A program made the translations under genes and the position numbers. This document shows, in pieces, positions 34,901 through 42,197 of a stretch of 64,000 bases of DNA. The notes beneath the pieces are model-generated. The model was not told the origin of the DNA and did no database searches. It saw only the letters and a program-made list of their open reading frames with translations. Location of the stretch: the NCBI GenBank assembly GCA_030604405.1, contig JAUVVY010000022.1, positions 1-64,000 of the forward strand, written 5' to 3'. Each line of letters opens with the position of its first letter. Position 1 is the first letter of the stretch. The DNA comes from a bacterium. GTDB lineage: Bacteria; Armatimonadota; Zipacnadia; Zipacnadales; UBA11051.

Positions 34901-35053
34901 TGCCTTGGCCCAGTCATGTTTCGCAATGTTATCGCGGATATTCTGTATCTTGTCCGGGGTATAGAGCGTCCGCTCGGTTTTCGCCTGCCCGGGCAAGCCA
35001 GCCAGCAGCAGCAGGCCAATCAACACGCAGGTAGTCAGAGCATCCATTTTCAT
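31955..35053 (-). CDS. Secreted heparinase II/III-like protein with zinc-ribbon insert
   Basis: 1032 residues with a signal peptide (CVLIGLLLLAGLPGQA). The central part is an alpha/alpha toroid (GNYGSHQVGLLQIAAALKD, SPGYNLGWVNSLT), followed by the heparinase II/III-like beta-sandwich (GRFFGHSHLDKMQLDIF, TISHNTVLVDKR), where the conserved His and Tyr of this lyase fold would act. Unusually, residues 91-121 contain two CPNCG motifs (C91, C94, C118, C121), a likely zinc ribbon before the toroid. Probably cleaves an acidic polysaccharide outside the cell. No transporter or sulfatase is adjacent. Confidence 0.82.
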   Translation of the reverse strand: MKMDALTTCVLIGLLLLAGLPGQAKTERTLYTPDKIQNIRDNIAKHDWAKAIRDSAVASAAKYLEIPDEELAKYVPDPRIPRSIYVHETGCPNCGLEMRKTGNYSWIISQDMPYKVKCPNCGNVYPSNDYQAFIDSDFQDRSLLTGDYPDDGWGWESPKYGEKHKYWFVGWYNHWMTQRLLHRAVNSLSQAYLYTDDPKYAHKCAVLLWQLATYYPDYDYANQSRIGLEINRGYNGRLFYHTWECSTVRNCGPAYDAIFPALMETDAELEQFTGQTMEEIRHLVEEQLLRSMASEIVNETMYIAGNYGSHQVGLLQIAAALKDTPGVPSSEEMIDWMLNNEEYRVYTMMPVYDALYNLVYRDGVPFESPGYNLGWVNSLTIIAELLRVNDVDLSEVPRFKKLYDWTIDIVCAGNFTPATGDSGNMSNRGRMWRENIFVPAYNMYKDPLYAKLVFGLNPNAGRDIAAAPLTEELQQAAAEVATEPGYDDQHLAGYGLAILQNENREHPVAMSLFYGRFFGHSHLDKMQLDIFAENCSMMPDFGYPETANATDPRRAGFFAHTISHNTVLVDKRPQAGGRGRCLAYDTGPVCQYVEAQNDNVYAQCDIYRRSVAMVEVSPDQSYFIDIFRVEGGQQHDWLVHGSHADFASNMGLSQPRKGTLAGPDVEYGYFYDDEKYANAPYGSLSYWGYKGSSFQFLDNVQEADLPANAYAKWNFITSGDRAVGIMRGNEGAYLKAFLVGQDEHIFVCDGKPQQNQKGTPDSVKFVVRRRTAENLSSTFTTVFEPGAGDEIISSVTPLATDNQDLVALKIELNSGATHYYFNATEPVAETEIADGIRFAGQVGYLALDAQGEVEKAYLHNATLLGTGKWRLEGDGPARTTIASCDYEENSVTLADPVLAEREAVGSTAIINCGAYGSSFVVKGVEGDNKLLFGDQEPICGRAFVREVKAEEKQLLTPTTMSFVRPTMHVVNEAFEPVAKMASFSGGVLTTEGDFTAAQFPDADGDGVIRAYIMEYGPGDLVLLSSAIRYQRN

Positions 35054-35162
35054 CTACCTCAGCTCCTGTGCTTATGTGGAGATATGGTTTATACTGATTC
35101 GGGTGCGCACTCGTGTATAGTTTCTCCGGCAACTGCCGATTCCCTTTGCAGGGTGATGATAA

Positions 35163-36212
35163 ATGGTTCGTATAGACGGCTCACAGGGCGAGGGCGGCGG
35201 GCAGATATTGCGCAGTTCGCTGTCTCTGGCTGCTATTACCGGTCAGGAGCTTGAGATCTACAACGTACGCGCCGGGCGGAAAAAGCCCGGCCTGGCCGCT
35301 CAGCACGTCACGTGCTGTGTAGCAGTGGCTGAAGTGTGCGGCGGCCGGGTCCACGGCGCCGAGATGGGGTCTGAGACGGTGCGGCTATCGCCCGGTGCGA
35401 TAACAGGCGGCGAGTACGAATTCGATGTCGCACGCGTGCGTCCCAGCGCCGGCTCTGCATGCCTGGTATTGCAGAGCGTACTGCCGGTGCTGGCCCTCGC
35501 GCCGCAATCATCGTACATTGTCATCAAAGGCGGCACCGATGTGCCCTGGAGTCCCGCTTATGCCTACATTGCCAACACCTTCGCCCCGGCACTGTCCTGT
35601 TTCGGTGTCGGGCTTGCTCTCCGTCGGCCTGGTGCTGGTTTCTATCCGATCGGACAGGGCTGCATCGAGGCCGACATCACTCCGGCCAGCACGCTTTCGC
35701 CGATCGGTCTGATGCAGCGGGGCGAACTGCAGAGAGCTGTCGTTGCCAGCACTGTCGCCGATAAGCTGCCTGAGCACATCCTCAAGCGGCAGAACTCCGC
35801 CGCCGTCAAACTGCTGGTCGCAGAAGGGCCTGAGGTGGATAGCGAAGAATACTATCTGTGCTCGGAATCTCCTGGCACGTCGTGTGTCGTGAGCCTATCG
35901 TATGAAAGCGGCCATGCCGGCTTCACTGCTCTCGGCAAGCGAGGCGTGCCTGCTGAGAAAGTAGGTAGCCAGGCGGCCTCTGAAGCGATTGAGTTCATGC
36001 GCTCTGAAGCGACAGTTGACTGCCGCCTTGCCGACCAGTTGCTGCTATACATGGTGATGGCTAAGGGCCGCTCCGAGTTTCGTACGACCCAGGTTACCGA
36101 GCACTTGCGCACCAATGCTGCGGTGGCCAGGCAGCTTACGGGCGCTGAGATCAATATTGCGGAAGATGGCTGGGTGACAGTGCAGGACGTGGGACTTGCT
36201 TCGAGTCCGTGA
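35163..36212 (+). CDS. rtcA: RNA 3'-terminal phosphate cyclase
   Basis: 349 residues, family length. GSQGEGGGQILRSSLSL at the N-terminus is the RtcA signature, and the nucleotidyl-accepting histidine is H314 in TEHLRTNAAVA. It converts RNA 3'-phosphate to a 2',3'-cyclic phosphate through a covalent AMP intermediate. The ligase partner RtcB and the regulator RtcR are not in the window. It is divergent from the heparinase-like gene, with a 109-base gap for two promoters. Confidence 0.93.
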   Translation: MVRIDGSQGEGGGQILRSSLSLAAITGQELEIYNVRAGRKKPGLAAQHVTCCVAVAEVCGGRVHGAEMGSETVRLSPGAITGGEYEFDVARVRPSAGSACLVLQSVLPVLALAPQSSYIVIKGGTDVPWSPAYAYIANTFAPALSCFGVGLALRRPGAGFYPIGQGCIEADITPASTLSPIGLMQRGELQRAVVASTVADKLPEHILKRQNSAAVKLLVAEGPEVDSEEYYLCSESPGTSCVVSLSYESGHAGFTALGKRGVPAEKVGSQAASEAIEFMRSEATVDCRLADQLLLYMVMAKGRSEFRTTQVTEHLRTNAAVARQLTGAEINIAEDGWVTVQDVGLASSP

Positions 36213-36379
36213 GTGCCGTTAGTTCATGCCGCACACGATGCCGGCAACATAACGTTAAAAAGACGCGTAGCGCGGCCTGAGCTTTGCGTTTCTTGCGAAG
36301 CTCAGGTGAGAATGCGACAGCATTCTCAGCTTCCAGCCCGCGAATTCTCTAGCAGGGACTGCTGGGGAGGAAACAGCGA
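36213..36379. repeat. Two adjacent hairpins upstream of the DUF1844 gene
   Basis: CCTGAGCTT at 36276-36284 pairs with AAGCTCAGG at 36298-36306. Then TGAGAATGC at 36307-36315 pairs with GCATTCTCA at 36320-36328 around a four-base loop. An alternative pairing GAAGC/GCTTC would enclose the second stem. The arrangement recalls the paired hairpins at 10098-10160, which also share a GAGAA start, so it may be a repeat rather than a gene-specific leader. Confidence 0.55.
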
Positions 36380-36847
36380 ATGTACGCCGATGACCGCGAA
36401 GAAGACAATAATATGGAATTTGAATATAAGAAGGTGGACAAGCGCGCAAAAGCCGAAGATGCGCCAACTGAGCAGGCAGACGCCGAAGAGACGGATGACG
36501 ATCAAGCTACGCCCGGACAACCTTGCGATGCCTCTGCCGCAGAGGCAGAAGACCAGACTGAGGAAGCGGCTGCTGAAGCCGAGGCCCCCGAAGCCCTGCA
36601 TCTGGACATCTACCAGATACTGCGGCTGTTTGTGGGTATGGTCTCTGAGCAGGCCTGGATCAACCTGGGCATTCAGCTAGCCCCGGGTGAGGAGGAAACG
36701 GAGGTCAAGCTGACGGAAGCAAAGATCGCCATAGACACTTTGCGATTCATCTGCCAACAGCTTGAAGATGACCTGGAGGAAGCCGAAAAGCGCGAGCTGG
36801 ACAATCTCATTTCCACGCTGCAGATGAACTACATACAGCGCACCTGA
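36380..36847 (+). CDS. DUF1844 domain protein
   Basis: 155 residues. GGGAGG nine bases upstream supports the ATG. Residues 1-70 are very acidic and low in complexity, probably disordered. The C-terminal 85 residues match DUF1844: IYQILRLFVGMVSEQAWINL, then AKIAIDTLRFICQQLEDDL. The function of the family is unknown. It precedes the asparaginase gene by 16 bases on the same strand. Confidence 0.85.
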   Translation: MYADDREEDNNMEFEYKKVDKRAKAEDAPTEQADAEETDDDQATPGQPCDASAAEAEDQTEEAAAEAEAPEALHLDIYQILRLFVGMVSEQAWINLGIQLAPGEEETEVKLTEAKIAIDTLRFICQQLEDDLEEAEKRELDNLISTLQMNYIQRT

Positions 36848-36863
36848 GAGATCGAGGCTGATA

Positions 36864-37877
36864 ATGAAGTTGGCTAGAATGGCGACAGTGTCCAGATCCG
36901 GCTTCGTCGAAAGCACACACTACGGCGACGCGGTGGTGGCCGATGGCGACGGGCGGGTGCTGGCTTTCGCCGGCGACGCACAACGCTGGGCATACTTGCG
37001 CTCTTCCAGCAAGCCGCTGCAGGCGTTGCTGGTGGTGCAGACCGGTGCGGCGGACCAGTTCGGCTTCAGCGAGCAGGAGCTGGCCATTTGCTGCGCCTCC
37101 CACTGCGGGTCGGCCGAGCACGTCGAGACCGTCCTGAGCATCCTGGCAAAGCTCGGCCTGAGCGAAGCCGACCTGGAGTGTGGCGTGCACGCGCCCGGCG
37201 ACAGCGACGAGCGCAACCGGCTGACATGTGAAGGTAAAGAGCCCGGGCCGGCTCACAACAACTGCTCGGGCAAGCACGCTGGCATGCTCGCGTCGGCGCT
37301 GGCAATGGGTGTGCCCACTGAAGGCTATTCGCAGCGTGACCACCCGGTGCAAAAGGCAACTCTTGAGAACATCGCTGCGATTTGCGATATGGTCGCGGAC
37401 GAGATACGCCTGGGCATAGACGGCTGCGGAGTGCCGACCTTCGGGATGCCGCTTCGCAACATGGCAATTGGTTTTGCCGGTCTGACCATACCGCAGGACC
37501 TCAGCGGCGAACTGGCAAGCGCGGCTGAACGCATCTGCGATGCCATGGCCGCCGCGCCGGTCATGATCGCCGGCCAAGGCAGCTTTACCAGCACCGTGCT
37601 GGAGGTTGCGGGCGATACCGTCACATGCAAGGGCGGGGCGGAGGGCTTGTTCACGCTGGGCGTGCGGGGGCGCAACATGGGCCTGGCGGTGAAGGTGAGC
37701 GATGCCGGCGGCAGGGCGCAGGCCCCGGCAGTGCTGGCCGCCCTACGCCAGCTTGACATTCTCACCGACGACCAGCACGAGCGACTCGCCGATTTTGCCT
37801 GCCCGCAAGTGATCAACTGCCACGGGGAAATCGTCGGGCAGATAGACGCGGAACTGGTGTTGCAATTCAATGAATGA
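36864..37877 (+). CDS. L-asparaginase II family (Rhizobium AnsA-like)
   Basis: 337 residues. Belongs to the thermolabile asparaginase family unrelated to the E. coli enzymes, recognised by the RSSSKPLQAL block (catalytic Ser and Lys near residues 47-51), CASHCGSAEHV, HNNCSGKHAGML, GIDGCGVPTFG and MIAGQGSFTS. Converts L-asparagine to aspartate and ammonia. No signal peptide, so intracellular. The following small membrane gene overlaps its last eight bases, indicating coupling. Confidence 0.9.
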   Translation: MKLARMATVSRSGFVESTHYGDAVVADGDGRVLAFAGDAQRWAYLRSSSKPLQALLVVQTGAADQFGFSEQELAICCASHCGSAEHVETVLSILAKLGLSEADLECGVHAPGDSDERNRLTCEGKEPGPAHNNCSGKHAGMLASALAMGVPTEGYSQRDHPVQKATLENIAAICDMVADEIRLGIDGCGVPTFGMPLRNMAIGFAGLTIPQDLSGELASAAERICDAMAAAPVMIAGQGSFTSTVLEVAGDTVTCKGGAEGLFTLGVRGRNMGLAVKVSDAGGRAQAPAVLAALRQLDILTDDQHERLADFACPQVINCHGEIVGQIDAELVLQFNE

Positions 37878-38097
37878 GCAGGCGGAATTTCTATACGGCA
37901 GAGCCAGCAGGACTCTAATCATCATTACGGTGTTGGTGATGCTTGTTATCGTGACCGGCATCGTGCTATTGCCGTTTTATGCCGGCTTGCCGCCTGACGC
38001 CGAGGTCGCGTCAGACACAAGCGACGGCGAGGGCCTGGGGCCGATTCCGCTGCCGGCTGGGATTCCAGCCGACGTGCCGCCGCCCCCGCCTCGGTAA
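37870..38097 (+). CDS. Small single-TM protein with proline-rich tail
   Basis: 75 residues, not recognised. One hydrophobic helix at residues 16-38 (LIIITVLVMLVIVTGIVLL) follows a short charged N-terminus. The C-terminal part is acidic and then proline-rich, ending VPPPPPR. It overlaps the asparaginase 3' end and is followed by the oxidoreductase gene 28 bases later. Being short, it rests mainly on the overlap and the clean membrane segment. Confidence 0.6.
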   Translation: MNEQAEFLYGRASRTLIIITVLVMLVIVTGIVLLPFYAGLPPDAEVASDTSDGEGLGPIPLPAGIPADVPPPPPR

Positions 38098-38125
38098 TAT
38101 CCGCTGTGTCACAGGGGTGAGAGAA

Positions 38126-39106
38126 TTGGCTTTGACTGTGGGACAAGTTGGCGCTGGCGCTCTGGCATCCTCGCACATGCAAGGCTATGTGGCCGCGCGC
38201 GGAGTTGAGGCAGTTGTGCTGGCAGAAGCCGACGAGCCGGCCCGCCGCAGCTTGTACGACAAATATGGCATCATCAAGCAGGTACACGAAGACTATCAGG
38301 CCCTGCTTGAGGACCCCGAGGTCGCCATTATTGACATCTGCGCTCCCACGGGCTTGCGTGCCGAGATCGTCATCGCCGCCCTGGAGGCTGGCAAGCACGT
38401 CATCTGCGAGCAGCCGCCGGCGACCACAATGGCCGACTTCGAAGCCATGCTCGCTGCCGCTGAGGTCAGCAAGGGCCGTCTGTTTGTGGCGATTTCCGAG
38501 TTGATGATCCCGGCTAATGAAAAGGCGCACGAATTTATCCAGCAGGGGGAACTCGGCGACCTGCTAGTGGCCAGCGTGCTTGTGATGGACAAGGCACTCG
38601 CTAGCCCCGTCATGATGCAAAGCGGTTATGCGGTGGTCGCTGTGCTGCAGCGGTGGTTGGGGCCGGCGGTTTCCGTTAGCATGACCGCCCGGTGCGTCGC
38701 TAGTGAAGCTGAGCCTGAAGCTGAAGTCGAGGACACCGCGCTGGTCAACATGGAGATGGCCACCGGTGCGCTGGGGCAGATCGCTATCACCTGTGCGTCT
38801 GCCGATGACGAGCCAACCGCGGAGCGCCGCATCGTTGGCACGAAGGGGTCGCTGTTGGTCCGCGACGACCCGGAGGACGAACTGCCGCTGGTCGGCTTCG
38901 AGGAGAGGATGTTTTTCCCGATAGCGGTACACAACCCGCCGCACATCCGCGAGTATGCGACCAGGCAACTGCTCTGCCATTTCGTGGAGTGCATCATCGA
39001 GGAAGAAGAGCCGGTGGTGACTGTCCAGGAGGCACAGGCCGCCCTGCGAACTGTGTTAGCTGCCTACGAGAGCCAACAGTCCGGCAGCCGGGTCGAGATT
39101 ACCTAG
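38126..39106 (+). CDS. Gfo/Idh/MocA-family oxidoreductase (1)
   Basis: 326 residues from TTG, after GGGGTGAG; GTG nine bases upstream is the alternative. N-terminal Rossmann fold with VGQVGAGALASSHM and the EKP-like CEQPPATTM, where Lys of the usual EKP triad is replaced by Gln. In this family that lysine takes part in catalysis, so the substitution may alter or remove activity. The C-terminal alpha/beta domain is complete. Substrate unknown. The neighbouring gene on the other strand is a second family member. Confidence 0.85.
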   Translation: MALTVGQVGAGALASSHMQGYVAARGVEAVVLAEADEPARRSLYDKYGIIKQVHEDYQALLEDPEVAIIDICAPTGLRAEIVIAALEAGKHVICEQPPATTMADFEAMLAAAEVSKGRLFVAISELMIPANEKAHEFIQQGELGDLLVASVLVMDKALASPVMMQSGYAVVAVLQRWLGPAVSVSMTARCVASEAEPEAEVEDTALVNMEMATGALGQIAITCASADDEPTAERRIVGTKGSLLVRDDPEDELPLVGFEERMFFPIAVHNPPHIREYATRQLLCHFVECIIEEEEPVVTVQEAQAALRTVLAAYESQQSGSRVEIT

Positions 39107-39149
39107 AGATCCGGCCGCAAAGGGGCTTTCTAGACGGATCGTCGAGGCG

Positions 39150-40214
39150 TTATCCGATCTTCACCGGCTCGCCCGTGTCCGACGATTTATAGACGGCTTC
39201 GAAAAGCTCCACGGTCTTGCGGCCCTCGTAGCCATCACACTGCACCGGCTTGCCCTCATTGATGGCCGCGAGCATGTCCTCGACGATGTTGGCCGGAAGG
39301 TCGTCAGGAGCGGCGAAATCCTCGGGATCAAGCTCCACCTGCTCGGGCGTCGGAGCGTCTTCGGGCAGCACGTATTGGGGCTGGCCGCCGACACCAACGT
39401 TGGCGCTCCTGGCCGCAGTAAAGCGGATAATCTCTTGATCAAGCCATGTGAGCGTGCCGGTGGTGCCGGTTATCTCGATTGCTGAGCCGAGGTCAGGGAA
39501 GCTGCAGGTGGTGGAGATGACCATGCCAACAGCCCCGGAAGCGAACTGTAGGATGCTGGCGGCGGTGTCCTCGGTTTCGATGTCGTGGGCGAAGGTGCCG
39601 CGCCTGCCGAAGACGCTTGCGACCGGCCCCAGCCACCACTGCAGGAGGTCGAGGTAGTGGACGGCCTGGTTGGCCAGTGAGCCGCCTTCGGTCGCTACCC
39701 GGCCGCGCCAGCCCTCGGGATAGCCGGTGTTGTAGTAGTCCTGAGCGCGGAACCACTTCATGCGCAGGTCACCGAGGATGATGGCGCCGATGGCACCGGA
39801 CTGCACTGCGTCACGGATCTGGTAATTGACCTTGTTATACCTGCTGTCAAAATCCACAGCGAACACCAGTCCGCTCACCTCGGCGGCCTTGATGACCGAG
39901 TCACAGGCCTCCACGGTGATGTCCATCGGCTTGGTGCTGAAGCAGTGCTTGCCGGCTTGCAGGGCCTTCACGGAGAATTCGGCGTGCATGCCGCTGGGCG
40001 TAGAGACGCCGATGACGTCAATATCATCGCGCGCCAGCATTTCGTCATAATCGCGGATCCACTCGCAGCCGAGTTCCTCCTGGGCCTTTTGACCGCGCTC
40101 TTCCCAGACATCGCACACGGCAATCAGCTCTGCCCCGGGTATGTTGGGGATCAGGTTCGCCCGCGCGCGGCCCATGCCCAGGCCGACAATTCCAAAACGC
40201 AGTAGATCTGCCAT
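39150..40214 (-). CDS. Gfo/Idh/MocA-family oxidoreductase (2)
   Basis: About 354 residues, starting at MADLLRFGIVGLGMGR; two ATG codons up to 24 bases upstream are possible and none has a clear Shine-Dalgarno. Rossmann motif GIVGLGMGR, then STKPMDITVEACD, which keeps the catalytic Lys missing from its neighbour, and GGSLANQAVHYLDLLQWWLG with the conserved histidine. Probably oxidises a sugar or sugar acid with NAD(P). Convergent with oxidoreductase (1); the two are clearly not close duplicates. Confidence 0.88.
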   Translation of the reverse strand: MADLLRFGIVGLGMGRARANLIPNIPGAELIAVCDVWEERGQKAQEELGCEWIRDYDEMLARDDIDVIGVSTPSGMHAEFSVKALQAGKHCFSTKPMDITVEACDSVIKAAEVSGLVFAVDFDSRYNKVNYQIRDAVQSGAIGAIILGDLRMKWFRAQDYYNTGYPEGWRGRVATEGGSLANQAVHYLDLLQWWLGPVASVFGRRGTFAHDIETEDTAASILQFASGAVGMVISTTCSFPDLGSAIEITGTTGTLTWLDQEIIRFTAARSANVGVGGQPQYVLPEDAPTPEQVELDPEDFAAPDDLPANIVEDMLAAINEGKPVQCDGYEGRKTVELFEAVYKSSDTGEPVKIG

Positions 40215-40318
40215 TATCATCACCCATTCATAATGCATAATGCGCGTTCGCGCAACAGAGCGAATTCGCGTGGCTTGGCCATCTGCTTGATCTCAGCTTG
40301 CGGAAAGCTGCCCGTCTG

Positions 40319-40924
40319 CTAAGCTCTCGGCTTGAAGATCGACCCATCGAGTATCTCGGCGAACTTCTCTGATAGTTCGGGCTGACCCAGCGCGACGAAG
40401 ACATCGCTCCAGCGTCGGGGCTGGTTTTCATGAACGAGCACCGGCTCGAAATCCAGCCGCAGATACGTCTTTATGGCCGGCAGGCGGAAATCGTCTGTGG
40501 ACAGCATGACGTCCCGCCGGCCCTCCGTGCGGAACTGGTGCAGAGCCGCCACGCTCACCCAGTAGCCGAGATGCTTGCCTCGGTGCTCCGGCTTGGTCCC
40601 GACCATATGTAACTGGCCGGTCTGCGGGCCCCATCCTGGCGAATCCCATGCCGATGCCGTCGCCACCGGCACATCACCCCATACCACAAAGAGAACGCGC
40701 TCAGGTCTGAACGCCTCGCGCTGCTTGATGCTGCTCTCAAATTCGCCGGTTTGGACCTCGCGCTCAAATGCCGCACCCACTATCCGCTCCCAGGCGGCCC
40801 CGTCGCCTTCGCGATAACATCGCACGGCGTAGCCGTCAGGCAGTTGCAGCTCCGGCAGGTCATCCAGATTCGCCCGCACCATGAAGAGCTGTGGTTGCAG
40901 TAGCCTCTGGGCCATTGGGCACAT
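40319..40924 (-). CDS. GNAT-family N-acetyltransferase
   Basis: About 201 residues from the ATG giving MCPMAQRLLQ; an ATG 51 bases upstream keeps the frame open but adds an unconserved piece. The acetyl-CoA binding motif A is present as LHMVGTKPEHRGKHLGYWV, and the C-terminal LDFEPVLVHENQP is typical of the fold. It transfers an acetyl group to an amine; the substrate is unknown. Lies next to oxidoreductase (2) on the same strand, 100 bases upstream of it. Confidence 0.82.
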   Translation of the reverse strand: MCPMAQRLLQPQLFMVRANLDDLPELQLPDGYAVRCYREGDGAAWERIVGAAFEREVQTGEFESSIKQREAFRPERVLFVVWGDVPVATASAWDSPGWGPQTGQLHMVGTKPEHRGKHLGYWVSVAALHQFRTEGRRDVMLSTDDFRLPAIKTYLRLDFEPVLVHENQPRRWSDVFVALGQPELSEKFAEILDGSIFKPRA

Positions 40925-41017
40925 TCTTTCGGTCTCAGTTGTCGGCACACCCGCAGCCAACCCGCCCGGCCACATCCGCTCATAGCCAATTCCTGCTGCG
41001 CCCTACTGTTTCCTGCA

Positions 41018-41103
41018 TGAAATTGGGGACAGTCACCTATTTCAGAGGAATAGGAGTGGGAGTTAGAGAAGTGTCAACAAACAGGTGACTGTCCCCAATT
41101 TCA
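41018..41103. repeat. Perfect 21-bp inverted repeat with GGGGACAGTCACC core
   Basis: The arms at 41018-41038 and 41083-41103 are perfectly complementary over 21 bases and separated by 44 bases. Each contains GGGGACAGTCACC or its complement. The right arm ends next to AGGAGG, the Shine-Dalgarno of the following hydrolase gene, so the structure lies in its leader. This core resembles REP/REPIN-type elements mobilised by RAYT transposases. GACTGTCCCC is shared with the pair at 309-337. No transposase is present. Confidence 0.8.
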
Positions 41104-41116
41104 GGAGGCGCAAGCA

Positions 41117-42157
41117 ATGATAGACCTGCAAGCTCTGAGCCGACCACCCGCCGATTTCGATCCTGACGCGATCGAGCTTCCTGCGCTGCACATCGGCCCT
41201 GCTCTTGCCGACTGGAACCAGCAGCGCCAAGAGGTCAGTCGGCTTTGGCTGGAGTATCTCGGCCAGGGCCCCGAGCAGGTGCCACTGGACGCGGAGATCC
41301 ACGGGGGGGAAGACCTCGGAGAGGTCACGCGCACACTGGTCAGCTATCAGGTTGAAGACGGCTGCCGCGTAGAAGCCTACTTGATGGCACCTAAGGATGA
41401 CGGGTCGTTCCCAGGCATCGTGGTCTTTCATCCGACGACTGACACGACGATTGACCAGCCGGCTGGACTTGGCACCAGGGAGCCGCTGCAATTTGCCCTC
41501 AATCTGGCGCTGCGCGGCTACGTTACCATTACGCCGCGCAACTTCATTTGGAACTACCGTGGCAAGTTAGCCGGCGAGTGGACGCAGTACATCGAGATAA
41601 CTGAGCTGCTGTTGCGGACGTGGCCCGAATGGACGGGCATGGGCAAGATGGTCTGGGATGGCCTGCGGGCCGTGGACTATCTTCTCACCATCCCGGCAGT
41701 TGATGGATCCAGGCTCGGCTGTATTGGCCACTCTCTGGGCGCGAAGGAAGCCTTATACGCAATGGCCTTCGACGAGCGACTCAATGCCGGCATCTCGTGC
41801 GAGGGAGGTGTCGGCCTGCCGTTCACCAATTGGGATGCTCCCTGGTATCTTGGCGAACAGATACACAAGCGTCAGGACCTTGAGCACCACCAACTTGTGG
41901 CCCTCGCCGCCCCCGGTGCGCTGCTTGTCATTGGTGGCGGAGCGGAGCCGAGCAACAGGCCCGAGGCCACAAGCCCCGGCGCCGACCGCCTCGAGACGTG
42001 GAACTACCTGGAGGCGGCGCGACCCGCCTATGAGTTGTACGATGCAGCACAGAACCTGGGCTACTTGCTCCACGACCAGGGCCACGGCCTGCCGGAGGAG
42101 CATGAGGGGCTGGTCTATGAATGGTTCGGCCACTTCCTGCCCGACAAGGCATCTTAG
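41117..42157 (+). CDS. Alpha/beta hydrolase (dienelactone hydrolase/acetyl esterase-like)
   Basis: 346 residues. The nucleophile serine is in IGHSLGAKEA near residue 205 and the catalytic histidine in LLHDQGHGLPEE near residue 320; an Asp between them is plausible. The fold core begins at VEAYLMAPKDDGSFPGIVVF. No signal peptide. Members act on esters or lactones, including acetylated sugars; the neighbouring sialidase- and transglutaminase-like genes make a carbohydrate-related role possible but not shown. AGGAGG is well spaced from the ATG. Confidence 0.85.
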   Translation: MIDLQALSRPPADFDPDAIELPALHIGPALADWNQQRQEVSRLWLEYLGQGPEQVPLDAEIHGGEDLGEVTRTLVSYQVEDGCRVEAYLMAPKDDGSFPGIVVFHPTTDTTIDQPAGLGTREPLQFALNLALRGYVTITPRNFIWNYRGKLAGEWTQYIEITELLLRTWPEWTGMGKMVWDGLRAVDYLLTIPAVDGSRLGCIGHSLGAKEALYAMAFDERLNAGISCEGGVGLPFTNWDAPWYLGEQIHKRQDLEHHQLVALAAPGALLVIGGGAEPSNRPEATSPGADRLETWNYLEAARPAYELYDAAQNLGYLLHDQGHGLPEEHEGLVYEWFGHFLPDKAS

Positions 42158-42197
42158 CCACCACGCGGGTGGGGCTTCAGAGACATCGGGAAACTAC

